The notes below the pieces were generated by a model. That model was not told where the DNA came from. It worked only from the letters and a program-made list of their open reading frames with translations, and made no database searches. A DNA stretch of 64,000 bases from Carposina sasakii (taxonomy: Eukaryota; Arthropoda; Insecta; Lepidoptera; Carposinidae): positions 3,596,001-3,660,000 of the forward strand of contig CP053152.1 in the NCBI GenBank assembly GCA_014607495.2. The letters run 5' to 3'. Shown here in pieces: positions 59,301 through 64,000 of the stretch; position 1 is the first letter of the stretch; every line of letters begins with the position of its first letter. The position numbers and the translations under genes are program-made.

Positions 59301-62300
59301 CCTCTGTACATCATCTTTGTTATAAACTTTATTTGTGAAAACCTTACTGTGTACAATAAAGAATAAGATTTTAATTTTTATCTTACAGGTAGGCATAGAA
59401 GTACAAAGGCGATTTGGGCGCCATCTTTTGGAACTGGGTGGCAACAACGCTATTATAGTGAACGAAGATGCCAACCTCGACCTATTACTGAACGCGGCGT
59501 TATTCGCCTGCGCTGGGACTGCTGGTCAACGGTGTACCACCACCAGGAGACTGCTTATACATAAAAAAGTAAGGACACCATGTAGGTATACACGGTATAG
59601 GCAGCGCTAGCTGCTAGACTTGAACCCCAGATTATATCCTTGAACGGTGTAAAGCGTGATTGTTATTCAGCGAAAATCTTGACGTAGTGACACACTACTT
59701 CGCCGCCATTTTGGTCCTTTACCATCTGGTGCCTGGACCAACTGGTCTTGATTTAGGTATCCCAAACCCAGGACCTGGAGATTAGAGCCGGAAAGACAGC
59801 CAGACAAATTAACTGCCGGCTTTTTGTGTCAGGCGCATGCAGGCTATATTTACCTAGTCTGACTGAATCCCTCATTATTCATATTTTGAACGCTGAAGCG
59901 CTGAACACAGTGGTTCGCACTTTGCACTGCTTATTGTGAGAGCCCAATTTTTGTGCCAATTCGTTATCACTTAAGTCACTAAAGTCTGGCAATCTGGTGT
60001 TATATGACGAATCTTTCCCAGGTATACAAAGAAGTGGTGTCGCGACTATCGAAGGCATTTTCCGGTGTGGTGAGCAAGATAGGAGACCCGTTGTTACAGG
60101 AGACGCTCATTGGTCCGCTCCACACGCAGGCTGCTGTCGACGCTTACAAGCGAACCGTGGCCGAGGCTATCAAACTGGGAGGCAAAATCGAATTCGGTGG
60201 CAAGGTACAAACTACTTATACCTGCATTTAACTACATTTTTATACATAGGTTTATTTAATGTTTACCATGTCCACTGCAGTTGTCATCATCAACATCTAA
60301 AGTTATGTTGACGTCAAGTTGTAGAGATTTGTTCTATATTGGTAAGGTGCTTAAAAGGGACTTAAAAGGAGAATTATCTTTTTTCCGGGATCACTTTAGC
60401 TAGAGTGAAGTAGCTTTCGAGCTCTTACTTAAGCAAATAATTATAACGTATCTGCCGGTAGTCCCTTTCTTCTCAGAATATCGATCGTCCGAAAATCGTA
60501 ATCCCTAACAAGTTTGCTATAATCATCACTTTCCATAATGTTCGCGTACAGAGGCGGCTGTTGACATTTTTAGATGGGTGTTAGGTAGGTACCCCCTTAA
60601 CGAATGGGATGGTGCAAGTTCAACCGTACACTTATGGAAATTCAGATGACCTAATGAAACACATTAACGACAACCATATCACGTTCTAACTCGGACTAAG
60701 CGACCTCTAGTGGCGGCATACGCGTATTAAAGTGAGCGGCGCTCCAGATAAGGCAAATTTTTCATACGAAATCTTCTGTTTCACGAGCCGGCCTATGTCG
60801 GTATGTCTCTTTCGCACTCATTGAATACAGTACTAACTAGGAATCGTACCAAATTTCGTTTCATTGGAGCGCGACCGCTAGAGCTCTACTTGAGACGAAC
60901 GCGTAGACACTATTGTATAAACATAGTAGAATTGAAAGATAATTTTAAATATAGAGAAATATAGATTGCCTATGTAATCTTCGTGGGTGGGAGTGCACCG
61001 CACCAGCGCTCCTTAGGACGAGCCGCCAGTGTTCGCGTATACAAAATTGTATATTACCTAATCGTCTTTAATTCTAATACTTTGGTGCCATAAAATCGGG
61101 TGCTGTAATGATTAGATGTCCTAATTTTTCTTGCTATAAAGTCACATATGCTAAATGTTATATTGTATAATGTATGTTAGACCGAATGTGGTTTATAATA
61201 ATGTTGTTAATAGGAATCTGTCTAGAGCATTATTTAAAACAAAAATTAGGATGAATAAAAAAGACAGGCACTTAAATCGACTCAGTTTACCCCGACTCCA
61301 CGCAGTCTTGTCTGCCCTACCCCTAGAGTGCAATGTAAAAGCGCCGGAGCCGTGACAGAAACCATGCCTGTTGCATGTTTGCATGTATGCTGCATGCTCG
61401 TTTGCATCCTGCATGCTTGCTTGCATGTTGCATAGTTGATTAAAACAAAAAAGTTGTTATTGGAAGGTTAGGTCCGTTAGGACTTACAACTATTATAGAA
61501 AAGCATTTTATGTCTAATGAATATTATAGATTGTGATATTTATAGCAAAAAAAAAATAGGTCATATTATATTTAAGGATTTCGGTTTTCGGGCAAGTGAT
61601 ATTATAATGTATCATTTACATTCAGCCGCTGCCGCTGCTGTTGCTGCGAACGTTGCTCTAAATATTTCCGCGGCAACGTCGACGCGAGCGAGTGTTCACA
61701 TTCAGCCTTCCTACTTCTTTATTGAATGACTCGCAACAATGGCTGACGTCGAGATTATCGCGGTGGCAGCATATCTGCTCAGTTTAAACAATTATTTATG
61801 TATTTTGAAAAGAAAGAAAAATATAAATTATAAATTTGGTCGTACAGAAAACTACACGTCACGTCCTTTCACGCTGGAACGCCGGCAGCAAGTGAGCGAG
61901 AATGCTGAATGTAAACACTCGCTCGCATTCGCGTTACCGTCCTTTGACTTCCGCGCGAAAAACCGACGATAGAGGGAGCGCAGGGCAATGTCAACGGCAG
62001 CGGCAGCATCAACGCGAATCACCTGTTTACATTCTCGCGCTTCCCACTTCCCTGCTCACTTCCCGTCCCAACAGGGCTGAATGTAAATGATGCATAAGAC
62101 ATTAAGTTAGGGCTACTTATCATTCGGACACATGATGATATGTCACAAAATATTATGACACGTTAGATTATGGATAAAAAATTTATGAGACAAAATAGAG
62201 AACCATCTTTGCCAGGTAATTGACCGCGAAGGTTTCTTCGTGGAGCCGACAATAGTCACGGGCCTGCCTCATGACTCGCCGCTGGTCCATTCTGAATGTT

Positions 62301-63172
62301 TCGCGCCTATTGTCTACTGCGTCGAGATACCCGACCTAGAGACCGGGATTCAGTATAACAACGAGGTGGAGCAGGGATTGTCTTCCAGCCTTTTTACTGA
62401 AAACCTTGCGGATGTGTTCAAGGTAAGATAATTAAAACATCAAGGTAGAAGTTATTTAAAGATGTGTACTGTAATATCCAACCTATGTAGGTTTAAATAT
62501 AAAGATAGGGAGTTGTAATTTAGAAGGTCCAACATTATAGAGAGGTCTACAAAATTATAGAGACAGACCAGTCTTATTCGCTGTTACATGGAGGTCACAA
62601 GTGGTCCCTCATCATTTCAGCCATTTAAGTTCACAACTGAAGACAAATTCCCCCTACAATCTCCAATGCGACCTGTTGTAGCGGCCTTCCACGATCACAA
62701 GTGTCCCTAATATTAATACATAACGCATCAAGCATGTCCCATTCTAAACCACGAAAGGATTCATGTCTCATTCTAAAACACGAAAGGCATCCAGCGTCTC
62801 TTTTTAAAACACGAAAGGCATCCAGCGTCTCTTTTTAAAACACAAAAGGCATCAAATATCCCTGTTGTCCTTTTCTAAAACAGCATGCCCATCTAGCATG
62901 AACCATTCTAAGTCATGAAAGGACGCAGTCACTAAAGTATGTTTGTTCCTCAGTGGATCGGTCCGCATGGCTCGGACTGTGGCATAGTGAACGTGAACAT
63001 CCCCACAAACGGCGCGGAGGTAGGTGGCGCGTTCGGCGGAGAGAAGGCCACGGGAGGCGGCCGCGAGTCCGGCTCCGACGCATGGAAGAACTACATGCGA
63101 CGCTCCACCGTCACCATCAACTACTCCGGCGCCATCAAACTTGCTCAGAACATCAAGTTTGGAGAAGAATAA
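56335..63172 (+). CDS. ALDH7A1: ALDH7A1 (antiquitin), alpha-aminoadipic semialdehyde dehydrogenase
   Basis: An NAD-dependent dehydrogenase of lysine breakdown, oxidising aminoadipate semialdehyde, in mitochondria and cytosol. Eight GT-AG exons (56335-56505, 56689-56905, 57151-57368, 57769-57984, 59389-59568, 60022-60204, 62216-62422, 62954-63172) join in frame to 536 residues, against 539 in human. The first ~25 residues are Arg-rich and free of acidic residues ([20 protein letters not shown]), fitting a mitochondrial presequence; a second Met at 18 may give a cytosolic form. Motifs: '[16 protein letters not shown]' (NAD fold), 'FTGSTAVG', catalytic Glu in 'HLLELGGNN' (about 289), catalytic Cys in 'GTAGQRC' (about 323), '[19 protein letters not shown]' near the end. 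Introns hold a SINE, a Helitron with a minisatellite, and an inverted-repeat element. Confidence 0.97.
57376..57463 (-). mobile_element. tRNA-headed SINE, copy 7 (head truncated)
   Basis: Antisense to ALDH7A1. The tail complement begins about 8 bp after the donor of exon 57151-57368, then box B complement 'GGGAATCGAACCC'. The copy stops within the head. Confidence 0.75.
58096..59070 (-). mobile_element. Helitron with an internal minisatellite
   Basis: On the minus strand it starts TCTACACTAATATTATAAAG after an A and ends in the shared GC-rich hairpin plus CTAG before T (58096). The 3' 190 bp match family A, and the 5' end is of a third type. The centre is a tandem array. Intron of ALDH7A1. 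Confidence 0.75.
58287..58940. repeat. Minisatellite, ~115-128-bp units
   Basis: Six units, each with 'CCCTTCCCGTGGGAATTTCG' followed by 'GAAAT(C/T)CGTT', 'GCAGTC', 'TTCATATGTAT' and 'GTAAAAAA'. It lies wholly inside the Helitron. Confidence 0.85.
61613..62088. mobile_element. Inverted-repeat element with short ORF
   Basis: The ends ATCATTTACATTCAGCC and GGCTGAATGTAAATGAT are exact inverted copies; internal copies of CATTCAGC(C) and GCTGAATGTAAAC occur at about 61700 and 61903. A 77-codon frame (61739-61972) starts [19 protein letters not shown] do not recognise it with confidence. No clear TSD. ALDH7A1 intron 6. Confidence 0.6.
62720..62935. repeat. ~40-bp degenerate tandem repeat
   Basis: About five units of 'AAAACACGAAAGGCATCCAG' plus 'CGTCTCTTTTT'. 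It ends about 20 bp before the acceptor of ALDH7A1 exon 8 (62954). Confidence 0.7.
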
Positions 63173-63311
63173 TCTAAACTCTCTTTGTTAAAGTGTTGCT
63201 TCTGTTATAATTTCAAGTGAATATGCTATGAGATTGTATAAAATGTAGGATAATTTTATTTAAGCTGATGTTATTGTATAAATGTGAACACAGACTGATT
63301 GTATTGTATGT

Positions 63312-63317
63312 AATAAA
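63312..63317 (+). terminator. ALDH7A1 polyadenylation signal
   Basis: AATAAA 140 bp after the stop codon, between the convergent ALDH7A1 and METTL5. Confidence 0.65.
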
Positions 63318-63530
63318 AAGTTTACATTTGACTATTTTTTTTTCTTTGAAGAAAGAAATCATAGAAAGTTCTTTAAAAAGAAATTAATTTTGATATTTAC
63401 ATTTAAGATTTAATTACAAATATGTAAAAATAATTGAACTTAGTAAATATAAAAGAGCTAAGATTCTTTACAGTAAATTCATTGATAAGTTTCATTAACA
63501 CTAGATCTAATGCTATTTAACTATTATTTA

Positions 63531-63977
<447 letters not shown>

Positions 63978-64000
63978 TTATATTTAGGTACTTGCGGGTG

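Overview
The window looks like Lepidoptera (moth or butterfly) nuclear DNA. It is AT-rich, genes are split by many GT-AG introns, and the repeats are typical of the order: short Helitrons ending in CTAGT, RTE-type fragments with TGATGATG tails, tRNA-headed SINEs, and an 'AACCGACTTC...GGAGGAGG' repeat. I cannot name the species.

Eight protein-coding genes are supported. From left to right they are: a small fatty-acid-binding protein (FABP, 3178-6299, +, 4 exons); ARL6IP1 (10050-10778, +, 3 exons); PPIP5K/Vip1, the bifunctional inositol pyrophosphate kinase/phosphatase (47366-14950, -, 27 exons, about 32 kb); TRMT44, a putative tRNA uridine 2'-O-methyltransferase (about 47683-50901, +); PEX5, the PTS1 receptor (52763-51174, -, intronless); the C22orf39 homologue (54475-55950, +, 3 exons); ALDH7A1/antiquitin (56335-63172, +, 8 exons); and the 3' part of METTL5 (63909-63531, -), which runs off the right edge. 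All are housekeeping genes and they do not form one pathway. PPIP5K and TRMT44 start head-to-head about 320 bp apart. TRMT44/PEX5 and ALDH7A1/METTL5 end tail-to-tail a few hundred bp apart. I re-read the exon phases by hand for PPIP5K, ALDH7A1, ARL6IP1, FABP, TRMT44 and C22orf39, and all close in frame.

Repeats fill most of the rest. Several can be delimited by terminal repeats and target-site duplications (TSDs): a hAT-like element with an 8-bp TSD (1203-2644), an RTE insertion with a 10-bp TSD inside a Helitron (3479-4603), complete short Helitrons (6973-7299, 8547-8898, 18877-19199, 58096-59070), a PIF/Harbinger-like element with a TTA TSD (15661-16359), a TA-flanked element with arms of about 135 bp (43509-44142), an RTE fragment with a 12-bp TSD inside a MITE (21963-22220), two SINEs inserted one after the other at one target (47784-48463), and a mosaic Ty3-type LTR element (33664-37325).

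Two patterns stand out. First, PPIP5K carries four independent minisatellites, each a tandem amplification of an exon edge (three with the adjoining 5' splice site), so introns hold arrays of copied splice sites and exon ends. Second, five of the seven tRNA-headed SINEs lie within about 10-35 bp of an exon edge, always with the 3' tail facing the exon. I found no new enzyme system, CRISPR array or phage; the novelty is in how repeats meet exon boundaries.
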